From: Pleionea sediminis
GTDB lineage: Bacteria; Pseudomonadota; Gammaproteobacteria; Enterobacterales; Kangiellaceae
Direction: 5' to 3'
Length of the DNA: 64,000 bases
Assembly (NCBI RefSeq): GCF_007570825.1
Contig: NZ_SUNB01000004.1
Location: forward strand, 248,001 to 312,000
Under the pieces are notes generated by a model. That model did no database searches. It was not told the DNA's origin and was given only the letters and a program-made list of their open reading frames with translations. Below, piece after piece: positions 26,439 through 34,583 of this stretch. The translations under genes and the position numbers were made by a program. Position 1 is the first letter of the stretch; every line of letters begins with the position of its first letter.

Positions 26439-26468
26439 AATATATCTTTAGTTTTACAGTAAAGTCAA
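26439..26468 (-). promoter_or_regulatory. Promoter of the HisRS-like/kinase/Thg1 operon
   Basis: On the minus strand TTGACT (26463-26468) and TATATT (26439-26444) are separated by 18 bases, close to the sigma-70 consensus. Seven bases lie between the -10 box and the leader ATG, putting the start site at or within a few bases of that ATG. Confidence 0.7.
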
Positions 26469-26700
26469 CGGTAAGATTATGCGTGTTTCTCTTTTCTTAA
26501 GTTGCTCCATGCATTCTCACAGGAACACCTAAATTATGAAATCCAAAGATAAAGCGTATTTTTGATGATAATAAATTTACGAAACTTGCTCAATTCTTAG
26601 GACTTCACTCTATAACAGCTGCTCAACATTACTCTGTTAAAGACGATTTACCACCACTCAAAATATTCATTATCAAAAAAATTCATATATGGCATTTTAC

Positions 26701-26870
26701 ATGCTTAATCAATATCGAACGGCGCAACAGAGGCAATGATCCGATCGGACAAATTGATGGCACTCAATTTTAACCGTGAACCAGATGCTTCTTTAAGTGG
26801 TTGGTGCTCGGAGTATGTTGCGAGCCGACAAGACCAGTTAATTCACCAGGATTCGCAACTCAGCTTTTAA
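26701..26870 (+). pseudogene. Eroded 3' fragment of a paralogue of the 23408-24244 gene
   Basis: Aligns with 24102-24250 base for base over long stretches (ATGCTTAATCA, GACAAATTGATG, TAAGTGGTTGG). In the matching frame it reads INIERRNRG-DPIGQIDG and, after a frame change, DASLSGWCSEYVASRQDQ, against INVERRNRG / SSLSGWGSEFVAIRQD in the intact gene. A 5-base deletion, a stop and a frameshift break it; the 5' part is not recognisable. Confidence 0.8.
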
Positions 26871-26918
26871 CTTCATCCTCTGTGTCGATAACATCAAATA
26901 TAGATTTTTAATTATCTA

Positions 26919-27527
26919 TCACACTCTCTGTTTTCGTGCCAGTAAAAAGAGCCTCATTCCGAGTATTGATAAAGTCACCAAGAAAAATAATCCGACGATT
27001 CCTAATACTTGGTTAACAATACTCCAAGGTGTCCACTGCAAATAATGGATCTTGTAAATTAAATTGATAAGATCGGTATCTTCGCCTTTTTGACGCAATT
27101 TAAGTGTTTCCCAGTTGAGCGATATTCGAACACCGGTACTGGTCATTGCCTTATTATCAACCCACTGCTCTATCTCGCCATACCGAGCTTTATTGTGAGC
27201 TATTGCATCATCGATCAGGAGAGCCAATTCTTCGCTAGAAGGCTTAGCCCTTGGCTCAAGAGTAGACGCATTTAGATGTATTGTTTTTTCATTGCTTTTT
27301 ACCAATAAATGGAAACCGAGAATTGTCTTAACTAACCTCACCTCTTGCCAATTTGAATTAGATGGAATAGTGAAGCTTTTATCAATTGGATAGGTCTTAA
27401 CATTCAACATTTCATAAGCCCCTTGATAGCCAGGCTTAATAAAAAAGATCGTTCCTGTGACAGCCCAACAAATAAGTGGCAGTAGCATGAACAACCCCAC
27501 TGACCGATGAAATTTTTGGCTTTTCAT
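26919..27527 (-). CDS. PepSY-domain membrane protein
   Basis: 202 residues: an N-terminal span after a K-F-H-R motif (RSVGLFMLLPLICWAVTGTIFF), a periplasmic PepSY-like domain (~75-115, ELALLIDDAIAHNKARYGEIEQWV) and a C-terminal pair of spans (IVNQVLGIVGLFFLVTLSILGMRLFLL). This is the PepSY-TM layout, whose members include iron-reductase-like and protease-inhibitor-like proteins. The W-x-P-W before the last span is typical. It is about half the size of full PepSY-TM proteins. Monocistronic; role unknown. Confidence 0.75.
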   Translation of the reverse strand: MKSQKFHRSVGLFMLLPLICWAVTGTIFFIKPGYQGAYEMLNVKTYPIDKSFTIPSNSNWQEVRLVKTILGFHLLVKSNEKTIHLNASTLEPRAKPSSEELALLIDDAIAHNKARYGEIEQWVDNKAMTSTGVRISLNWETLKLRQKGEDTDLINLIYKIHYLQWTPWSIVNQVLGIVGLFFLVTLSILGMRLFLLARKQRV

Positions 27528-27646
27528 ATCAAAGTATTTCCTTTAAAAAGAACTTGTCAAAACTTGTATTAAGATAGAGGGCGTCATTCTATTGAAACTA
27601 AGCTTAAAAATAAATTATTCTCGAGTCGCTCGTCTTAAAGAAACAA

Positions 27647-27674
27647 AAAATCCGACGGACAGGTCGGCGATTTT
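27647..27674. terminator. Hairpin with A/T flanks
   Basis: Inverted repeat aaaatc-cgac / gtcg-gc-gatttt around a 6-base loop. The 2-base bulge weakens it; it could end transcripts arriving from the right on the minus strand. Confidence 0.35.
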
Positions 27675-27853
27675 AGCCTAATCAAGCTCGGTAGAGTCCA
27701 ATTGAATAAAATGCACTCATGCTCAACTAAATAATAAACAATCGCAGTAAGGATGTTCATTACTATACTTAGGCAAGCGCTCTAAGCTTTGCGCAAACAG
27801 TTAGATGAAAGAGGGTTATTTTTAGATCGTATTCTGCTAAATAATGAAACACC

Positions 27854-28057
27854 CTATTTAGATTGTTCGAGAAACTCTTTTTTCAACTCAACGGTGTCAG
27901 TAATACGTTCACCAATGGTAAAACTCACTAGATAATGTAGTTGGATAGAGTTAAAAGAATAGAAACTCTGTATTGCTATGTTCAATTTATCAAAATACTT
28001 TTTGAATTGGGAACTGAGTGAATGAAAGGAGTGTATTCGCTTGCTGACACCCGACAT
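27854..28057 (-). CDS. Possible small protein, 67 aa
   Basis: Divergent from the LytTR regulator gene at 28252. Composition is protein-like (a basic helix at the start, Ser/Phe-rich middle, acidic C-terminus ending VELKKEFLEQSK) but there is no ribosome binding site and no known family. Confidence 0.3.
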   Translation of the reverse strand: MSGVSKRIHSFHSLSSQFKKYFDKLNIAIQSFYSFNSIQLHYLVSFTIGERITDTVELKKEFLEQSK

Positions 28058-28251
28058 TATCGCAAAACGACTTTAGCTAAGGCCACCCTATTTCCGAATC
28101 ACTTTGTTATGTTTTAAATTACTTAGAGTTAATAATAAGAATGAAGCGAAATTTGCGATTGAAATCTTTAAGCTCTAAATCCATAATTGAGTTATAATTG
28201 AACTAAGTGAATGGCAATATTATACCGCTCAAATGAAATAGAGACTCTAAA

Positions 28252-29004
28252 ATGACTGTTAAACGAGTGATGATCATAGATGATGAAAGCGCTGCTCGAG
28301 AAAATTTAAGAGCCGTTATCGATAAGTTCAATCAGTTAGAAGTTATTGCGGAAGTTAGCGATGGAGAATCTGCAATCAAGGAAATTGAGCGTCTTAAACC
28401 TGACCTTGTATTTCTCGATATAGAAATGCCTAACTTAGATGGTTTTAATGTCGCACAAAAAACTAGCTATTTAAGCTATCAGTTAGTGTTTGTAACAGCA
28501 TACGAAAAGTATGCTTTGGATGCCTTTGGTACTAATGCAATTGATTATTTATTAAAACCAGTACGACCAGAATTGCTAGAAAAATGTATTAATAAAATTC
28601 TTCATCATGAAGAAATTGTACTTGAAAAGTTACAGCTCAAGAATGGTCAGAATAATACGCTAGTTTTGACTGACGGTAATACATCGCGCGTTTTGAACAA
28701 CGAGGATATTTCTTACATTGAAGGTATTGGACGTTATCGGAGAGTACACCTGACGAAAGAAGGCCAAGTCAATCATAAAATCGAGACAATTATTTCTGAT
28801 ACAACATTAGATGAGTTTGAAAGCCTACTCCCGTCGAGTGAATTTATGAGAGTACATCGGAGTTATATTATTAATATTCAATTAGTTATTAACATCAGAA
28901 AAGATAAGAGACGTCACTTTGCGACTTTATCTGACTGTTCAGAAGCGATTCCGATATCAAGAAGTAAACATCCAGCATTGACGTCTATTTTAAATTCACG
29001 CTAA
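28252..29004 (+). CDS. LytTR-family response regulator
   Basis: Receiver domain at 1-120 with acid pocket D10-D11 and phospho-acceptor D56 (LVFLDIEMP), switch Thr in FVTAYEKYA and Lys in YLLKPV. LytTR DNA-binding domain at ~150-250 (YIEGIGRYRRVHLT, FMRVHRSYIINI, IPISRSKHPAL). LytTR regulators bind direct repeats and often control secreted enzymes and surface factors. No kinase gene is adjacent; the LytS-type kinase at 48620-50797 is the only candidate in the window. A close paralogue is at 39178, about as similar along its whole length. Confidence 0.92.
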   Translation: MTVKRVMIIDDESAARENLRAVIDKFNQLEVIAEVSDGESAIKEIERLKPDLVFLDIEMPNLDGFNVAQKTSYLSYQLVFVTAYEKYALDAFGTNAIDYLLKPVRPELLEKCINKILHHEEIVLEKLQLKNGQNNTLVLTDGNTSRVLNNEDISYIEGIGRYRRVHLTKEGQVNHKIETIISDTTLDEFESLLPSSEFMRVHRSYIINIQLVINIRKDKRRHFATLSDCSEAIPISRSKHPALTSILNSR

Positions 29005-29054
29005 TCATCAACTGAGTCAATTTATATCTGAACTCTAATGAGTAGCCAGTTCAG

Positions 29055-29855
29055 CTAAAAGTGCTTAGAAAACATCAACATAATGCTATAACTGCTATCT
29101 TTTTCAGTGGTTAGAGGGCTCGCAGTGATGCTTTCATCATAATACATATTATCTATCACGACGCGAGTCAATCCGCCAAAAAATATGGGAGTTGCGATTG
29201 CAACACCTACCTTTGAGTTCAGTGCATCTGATCCACTAAAGACTGACCGATCGAAATTAGCTTCATGGCTTTGAACACCATAATAATAATCAACATAATT
29301 TTTATCGAGATAGCTCATGCTTACAGATGGCTCAATGAAAATAGGTCCAATCCTTAGCACTTTGCTAAGCCCAAAACTAAACTCATAACCCTCTGAACGC
29401 CCTAGTATATCATGCATACCAGATAAGCTCGCTTTCCAGTCATTGTACTCATAACGAATACCAAAACCACCATCAAAGCTAAATTTTCGCTCTTCCATTC
29501 CCTCAAATATTTTTCCATCTTCCTCGCTATAGCCATCAAAGCGTGGTGCTAATTTTAATGACAGTGTTAAGTTGTTTAGCTTGTGGGTATCATAGCTCAC
29601 AAAAGGACCGTATACTTTCAGACGCTTTCCCCTATAGCCAATAATAGGGAGAGGAGTAACACGTTGATCATAATCTTTATAAATCTGCTGATTAAAATTC
29701 ATTCCTATACCGTACAGAAAACCTCGTGGCTCTACTGAGGCCCGCCGCTCTCCTCGATTATCACTATCAAGCTTTACCTCTTTTGCATAACCAAAATTTA
29801 TAAAAATCAATAAGTGTACAACACAAATTTTTAGAAAAAACTGTCGAACGTTCAC
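29055..29855 (-). CDS. MipA/OmpV family outer-membrane protein
   Basis: GTG start with GGAAGG 9 bases upstream; signal peptide 1-24 (ending NFGYA/KE). Family features: GFLYGIGMNFNQQIYKDYDQRVTPLPIIGYRG near the mature start, alternating strands, SYDTH, and a final strand ending HF. About 266 residues, typical. It is convergent with the LytTR gene and a second copy of the family in this window (with 9270). Confidence 0.82.
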   Translation of the reverse strand: MNVRQFFLKICVVHLLIFINFGYAKEVKLDSDNRGERRASVEPRGFLYGIGMNFNQQIYKDYDQRVTPLPIIGYRGKRLKVYGPFVSYDTHKLNNLTLSLKLAPRFDGYSEEDGKIFEGMEERKFSFDGGFGIRYEYNDWKASLSGMHDILGRSEGYEFSFGLSKVLRIGPIFIEPSVSMSYLDKNYVDYYYGVQSHEANFDRSVFSGSDALNSKVGVAIATPIFFGGLTRVVIDNMYYDESITASPLTTEKDSSYSIMLMFSKHF

Positions 29856-30370
29856 TTAAAATACCTTCCATTACTAGAATACTTTATTGACGCAAAGATA
29901 ATTAGCGAACCACTTTCACGCGTACGCTGTTTCACTTTGTCAAATTAAAAGATCTGAAATACTTCATAAAAACAAGTAATTACAAAAAGTGTTAGTAGTG
30001 TAGGCATTCAAACACCAAGTACACCACAAACCACTAATGCATTGCGGAGTTAACACGTGCGCTAGCAAACTCATTTCTTGACGAGTTGAACCCTTAAAAT
30101 TCATTCGGGAACTTAAAAATCTCAAATATCATAATAAAACTAAAGACATTACCGAAAATTAAAAAGAGACATATTTTTTTAGTTCCCTAAAGCTTTATCG
30201 TCGATGATCATCGTAACTCCGACAAGTAAATAAACCAGTTGTTCTGTTAAAATATACAATACTAAGATTTTGCACCGATAGATTATCTTTATTACTCATA
30301 ATTTATTTGGGTATTTTAACTTTTAGATCGACTACAACCATTCCAAAGAGATTATATAAAAGATTTATTT
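29856..30370. other. Intergenic, nothing recognised
   Basis: About 515 AT-rich bases with no supported frame; the region upstream of the 29855 start should hold its promoter. Confidence 0.4.
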
Positions 30371-30541
30371 TTAAATAATTAAGGTTACTAGCATCGCCAA
30401 AGAAACAGAAGTCGTTCCAGCAATGGCTACCACTCTATGACGAAACCTATGATTTACCATAGACAACCCAAAACACATTGCACCCCAAAGAAAAAGCAAT
30501 AGAGACAATAAGGCTAAAAACACATCGAATAATTGTTCCAT
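30371..30541 (-). CDS. Two-span micro membrane protein, 56 aa
   Basis: Two hydrophobic segments (FLALLSLLLFLWGAMCFGLSM and AIAGTTSVSLAMLVTLII) joined by a basic loop (NHRFRHRV), predicting both ends outside. It lies 10 bases after the DUF6316-like gene, so the two are probably co-transcribed. Function unknown. Confidence 0.55.
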   Translation of the reverse strand: MEQLFDVFLALLSLLLFLWGAMCFGLSMVNHRFRHRVVAIAGTTSVSLAMLVTLII

Positions 30542-30551
30542 TCACTACTCT

Positions 30552-30836
30552 TCAATACAAGGCTAATCTTTTTAACTCTTTTAATAAAACGGAATACACT
30601 TTCATCTTTTTATCAACTTCAAAATATGACTCGAAAGGTCCAATAGTTGACTCGCCATTAACCCGAAAAAACCAACCTGTTTCATTATTAAAAATTAGGT
30701 AGCCGTCAGGTACGAGAGTTGAACCATTATTCACAGGACCAAAAGAATTATGTTTCGGAATTTTATTACCACTCAACTCATCTTTATTTAAAGATGAATT
30801 GTCAATTTCATCCGTACTTGTTACATCAAATTTCAT
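30552..30836 (-). CDS. DUF6316-like small soluble protein
   Basis: 94 residues. The core G-W-F-F-R-V-N-G-E-S-T-I-G-P-F-E-S and following K-K-M-K-V-Y resemble the F-x-x-x-G-x-x-x-G-P-F strand-turn of DUF6316 proteins of gammaproteobacteria. The N-terminal ~40 residues are polar and disordered. A relative (31260-31487) lies upstream; each is followed by a micro membrane protein gene. No function is known for the family. Confidence 0.6.
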   Translation of the reverse strand: MKFDVTSTDEIDNSSLNKDELSGNKIPKHNSFGPVNNGSTLVPDGYLIFNNETGWFFRVNGESTIGPFESYFEVDKKMKVYSVLLKELKRLALY

Positions 30837-30995
30837 ATTAAACTAACAAATTTCTATTTGTGATTAATTATATCGACGAATAAGATACGGAGATATTTTT
30901 CTCGTATGAAAGGTTCCAATTTCAGTACCAAATGGTATTGCTATACCTGCAAATGGCTACTCAGAAAAGTTCAGTTTTTTTTCCATAGAGATAAG

Positions 30996-31166
30996 CTAAT
31001 TGAACCGAACAACCTTCTCTTCGAGCGAACGAATAACTTTTCCCTCTTTCATATACTGATCATTTCTTTTTGATACTGTCATGATGCTCATTATTAAAGT
31101 TAGGATTACAGTAATGAGCAACACACCCCCTATTATAACTTTTAACTGATTGCTTTGGTTTAACAT
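30996..31166 (-). CDS. Single-span micro membrane protein, 56 aa
   Basis: Short polar head (MLNQSNQLK), one span (VIIGGVLLITVILTLIMSIM) and a basic/acidic tail (KEGKVIRSLEEKVVRFN). It follows the DUF6316-like gene at 31260 on the same strand with 93 bases between, mirroring the gene pair at 30371/30552. Confidence 0.55.
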   Translation of the reverse strand: MLNQSNQLKVIIGGVLLITVILTLIMSIMTVSKRNDQYMKEGKVIRSLEEKVVRFN

Positions 31167-31259
31167 TCTACATTGCCCATTTCTTATGCATAGATTAATA
31201 GAATCAATATTAATTAACGAATTACTATTAACTGAGAAAATATCTTTTGAGCCCTCCTT

Positions 31260-31487
31260 TCACATTACAGCTCTACTCCATTCCTTAATTTCATTCTCTA
31301 ATTCAAGAGCTTCACTAAAATTATTAAAGTCAAAGCGAGCTTGTGCCTTTGTTGCAAATGGACCTCGAATCTCACCATTACTTGCTTTATAGAAGTAATC
31401 TCCCTGTCTATCGACATGTAGTTGGTTGCTCTGTAACTTGAAGCATTCTTCTTCTAAATCGTGTTTTATTGATTGACTGATATTCAT
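31260..31487 (-). CDS. DUF6316-like small soluble protein (second copy)
   Basis: 75 residues. The core Y-F-Y-K-A-S-N-G-E-I-R-G-P-F-A-T-K-A-Q-A is the F/Y-x-x-x-x-G-x-x-x-G-P-F motif followed by an Ala-rich helix, as in DUF6316. The first 25 residues form an acidic helix. Diverged from the 30552 copy outside the core. Confidence 0.6.
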   Translation of the reverse strand: MNISQSIKHDLEEECFKLQSNQLHVDRQGDYFYKASNGEIRGPFATKAQARFDFNNFSEALELENEIKEWSRAVM

Positions 31488-32145
31488 AAATCACCATTAA
31501 ATATTTCTTTGTGAGATTCATTGTATATATAAAGACCAATACTCTCATGCTCCTGATGTATGAGCTGTACATTACACTGCATGAAATTGCACATTGCGTA
31601 TCTGGTTTAAAACGCCAACCGTTTCAAGGAGCCATAGGAACTCCTATTTATCTCGGTATTTCAGTATGTTAGAGAGAAAGAGGAGCCATGCTCAGATAAG
31701 TCCAAAGTGGTTGTCGAGCCATCCGCACTAGACATATCACATGAATTCACGACTAAATATGCTGTCTAAACTCTTAACAAACTCTGATATCGCTCTTTGG
31801 CTAACAAGAAATAAAGCTCATACGAAATTCACTTTGCGTATCTTAATCTCAAAGGCTTCGCTGCAGAGGCGAGATGATTGCGCTATCGACAAGTCATTTC
31901 TCCTATAAAAAACGTGAAGATATCCAAGGTTAATGCCATTAAGTGTCAAGCTAAACTCGTTGACTATGTCAATTACCGACCATTTGATACGGCTGGTTGC
32001 GCAACTGGTACATATTCCAAAGTTAAATGTGAACTCAATTGAATAACCATATTTCGCTTCGTTATATATTAATAATTAATTGACGTGGCAAATGATTAAT
32101 TGAATGCCATTACTAAACACATTTAATTTTATATAGAGGTTTCTA
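31488..32145. other. Intergenic, no gene supported
   Basis: About 650 bases without a long frame. Patches at 31780-32040 are less AT-rich and read like decayed coding sequence, but I could not assign them to a family. The last part carries the AGAGG ribosome binding site of the M66 gene. Confidence 0.35.
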
Positions 32146-33795
32146 GTGATTAAATTAAATAGGAATTACTTTCGACTAATTTCATATTTTCTCTTGTTCA
32201 ACGCTATTTCGTCACATGCCAGCAATAATGAACTTGTCATAAATGAAGATAGTGAAAAAACATCTATCGATGCCGTATATTTCGGTCAGACTCATGTTCA
32301 GAAGCCAGAAGATGAGTATTTTACTTTAGTGAGTAATCGAAAAGCGCTCATTAAAGTACATTTAACGTCTTCAGTAAATTCCATTCAATCGCCTGAAGTA
32401 GTAGCGGTTGTAAAATTAAATGGTGACAAGATTAAAATTCCACTAAGCGGTCCCGATATTTTACCCACTCACTTCAATGATACACCTTGTGATGTGAAGC
32501 ATTCTCATGATGATAGTTTTACAGGGATGATTCCAAAGGAATGGGTTAAACCAGGTATGTCGGTAAAAATCAAAGCGGGTAAATTAAGAAAATTCATTAA
32601 TTATATAGAAGTTGGTGCGCCTACTGTTCTCAAAATCAATATGTTTGATATGTATAGCTTTCAAGACAATGACAAAGACTTTCCTGACGGCTGGAAAGAA
32701 GAGTTTGAAGCTAAATTACCGGTTTCAGATATGATTGTCGAGCGTCAGAAAGTCTTTTTTGACGAAATTGTTTTGATTCCTCGAAATGGTCAACCGGCGA
32801 AAAGAGTTTACTCAACAAATGAAACGTCTCGCGGCGAGCAAACCGCAGCAAGGTGGATGAATGCGCTTATGGATGCAGCAGGAACAGCCAGACGTAATCA
32901 TTTCTATTATGCCAATGTGCATGGTTTGAAAATGAAAAATGCACGTGGAGGTGGTTTTTCTGCGTTAGGTATCGGTGCAGGAGAAGGCTATCTACTCCAT
33001 GAAATGGGACACGGCCTCTCCCTGGCGCATAGCAGTCAAGGATTTTGGCCCTATAAAGGAACCATGTGTGGTATAGAGTCAGAAAAAAATCATGTTGGGT
33101 CTACCTGGTTTTTCAATTTAGATCATGAAAAATTTGTTTCTCCCATCAGTGAACGAACGGGATCATTCAAAACATCACCTATGCTCGGTGGTGGTTTGGG
33201 TAAAGAGAAAGAAACTTGGGCACTAACCAATTTGAAACACTACTCAGACTATGAAGTGAATAAAATGCAGAAGTATCTGCAAAAACATATGGTTGTATGG
33301 AATAGTGAGCTCAAAAGTTATGCCAGCTGGAATAATGTAGAGAAAGCTTATACAAACTTTGTTAATAATAATGGAGTGTTGTATCCCATTGAGCGGGATG
33401 TCGATGTTATTAGTATTCTAACGAGTGTGAGTGCCGTTACTAGCGACGCAAATATCATTTACCCTCCTATCGGATCTTATAAGGCGGGGCTCATTTCATT
33501 ATTTGATCCTCGTTTCGGATACGATAGAACCTTAGCGGAAGAGAATTTTTGTCCTAAAGAAGGCTGCGATGTGAGTTTAAAGGTTATCCAAGGTGGTGAA
33601 AAGAAGTTCATCATGCTCCCTATTTCCTGGGATGACAATGCCGATCCACTCCACAAAGGCAGTCTAAACACAAAAGCGATTAACCTGCGTGCTTCTGATG
33701 GAGAGGTGACCAAAGTACAGCTACTCTATACGCCGGATGCAGAACATAATGGATTACCTAAGAAACAAAAAGTTATTACAAAATGGCGCAAGTAA
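32146..33795 (+). CDS. Secreted M66 (StcE/TagA-like) metalloprotease
   Basis: GTG start with AGAGG 7 bases upstream; signal peptide 1-25. An N-terminal beta-sandwich with VYFGQTHVQKPEDEYF (~43-160) precedes the catalytic domain with zinc motif H285-E-M-G-H289-G-L-S-L-A-H295, the extended HExxHGxxxxH site of metzincins of family M66. StcE-type enzymes cut mucin-like, O-glycosylated proteins. The C-terminal ~130 residues (YPPIGSYKAGLISLFDPRF, LLYTPDAEHNGLP) occur also at the end of the fused enzyme at 45046-48345, so the two share the whole M66 unit. No lectin modules here. A strong hairpin follows. Confidence 0.88.
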   Translation: MIKLNRNYFRLISYFLLFNAISSHASNNELVINEDSEKTSIDAVYFGQTHVQKPEDEYFTLVSNRKALIKVHLTSSVNSIQSPEVVAVVKLNGDKIKIPLSGPDILPTHFNDTPCDVKHSHDDSFTGMIPKEWVKPGMSVKIKAGKLRKFINYIEVGAPTVLKINMFDMYSFQDNDKDFPDGWKEEFEAKLPVSDMIVERQKVFFDEIVLIPRNGQPAKRVYSTNETSRGEQTAARWMNALMDAAGTARRNHFYYANVHGLKMKNARGGGFSALGIGAGEGYLLHEMGHGLSLAHSSQGFWPYKGTMCGIESEKNHVGSTWFFNLDHEKFVSPISERTGSFKTSPMLGGGLGKEKETWALTNLKHYSDYEVNKMQKYLQKHMVVWNSELKSYASWNNVEKAYTNFVNNNGVLYPIERDVDVISILTSVSAVTSDANIIYPPIGSYKAGLISLFDPRFGYDRTLAEENFCPKEGCDVSLKVIQGGEKKFIMLPISWDDNADPLHKGSLNTKAINLRASDGEVTKVQLLYTPDAEHNGLPKKQKVITKWRK

Positions 33796-33812
33796 AAAAT
33801 TGTTAATAGTCA

Positions 33813-33846
33813 GTATGTCGAGAGGCTGAAAGCCTCTCGAACATAC
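33813..33846. terminator. Strong hairpin after the M66 gene
   Basis: gtatgt-cgagaggct / agcctctcg-a-acatac: a 15-bp arm with one bulged base and a 3-base loop, followed by a T-rich run. It can serve as the M66 terminator and, from the other strand, of the DUF2147 gene. Confidence 0.75.
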
Positions 33847-33986
33847 TTATTCATTTTTAGTGAACTAGTTAAGACCAAAAGTAACATTTCAACTTAAAAA
33901 GTTAGGATTACCGACTGTTGTCCAAATCGGTAACTGTTACGTCAAGTCTGAACGACTGTATCTACGCAAAACTCAAAGTTTCATGT

Positions 33987-34346
33987 CTATTTTTTTATCC
34001 ATTCAACAGACTTACTAAAAGGGCCAACCAATATTGTTATATTCAATTTATTGCCTATTGGTACGAATGTAGCTTCATACCATTCATCACGCTTGGGAAC
34101 GTATAGTTTTCCTTCCCAACTATCTTCCATTTGTTTTAGCTCTTTTACCATCGGCTTTCCAATTTGTGCTTTAGCGTTATTGGAATAGGTCAATTTTCCG
34201 CTGTAGATGCCATTTTGTTGTTCTATTTTTATAATGCTATTTTGCTTACCAACAATCCACTCTCCTAAAATATCTGTTTGTGCAAAACAATTTAAGCTAA
34301 GTAAATTAATAATTGACACTGACAATATATTTCTTAAAAACCTCAT
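33987..34346 (-). CDS. DUF2147-family exported protein
   Basis: 119 residues from an ATG with AGGA 11 bases upstream (an earlier in-frame ATG sits too close to that site). Signal peptide ends NCFA/QT. The mature part has the DUF2147 pattern: I-L-G-E-W near the start, N-G-I-Y-S-G-K-L, G-K-P-M-V, W-E-G-K-L-Y-V-P and a closing S-V-E-W strand. The fold is a small lipocalin-like barrel; function unknown. Confidence 0.75.
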   Translation of the reverse strand: MRFLRNILSVSIINLLSLNCFAQTDILGEWIVGKQNSIIKIEQQNGIYSGKLTYSNNAKAQIGKPMVKELKQMEDSWEGKLYVPKRDEWYEATFVPIGNKLNITILVGPFSKSVEWIKK

Positions 34347-34583
34347 ATTAATCATTTCCTGTTGTTTAAAAATATTTTTTCATTATTTAATAATTAAGTA
34401 ATTCTATTTTAAGTACGACACTATCTCCACATTGCACGAAATGAAAGGTTCAAATGATGTAATCAACAGGTACCAAAACCATGATCATGATGCATTCGAT
34501 ATTTCGGGGTAAAACGTATGAGCTCGGTAGAGATTGCTGGATACCAATTCTAATAAATGGGTGAAACATTAAATCATCATAAA

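Noticed and set aside
26271-26540. tRNA or tRNA-like gene next to the Thg1 operon
   Set aside because: I looked for a cloverleaf and a GUG anticodon loop on both strands; the structured part is explained by the attenuator.
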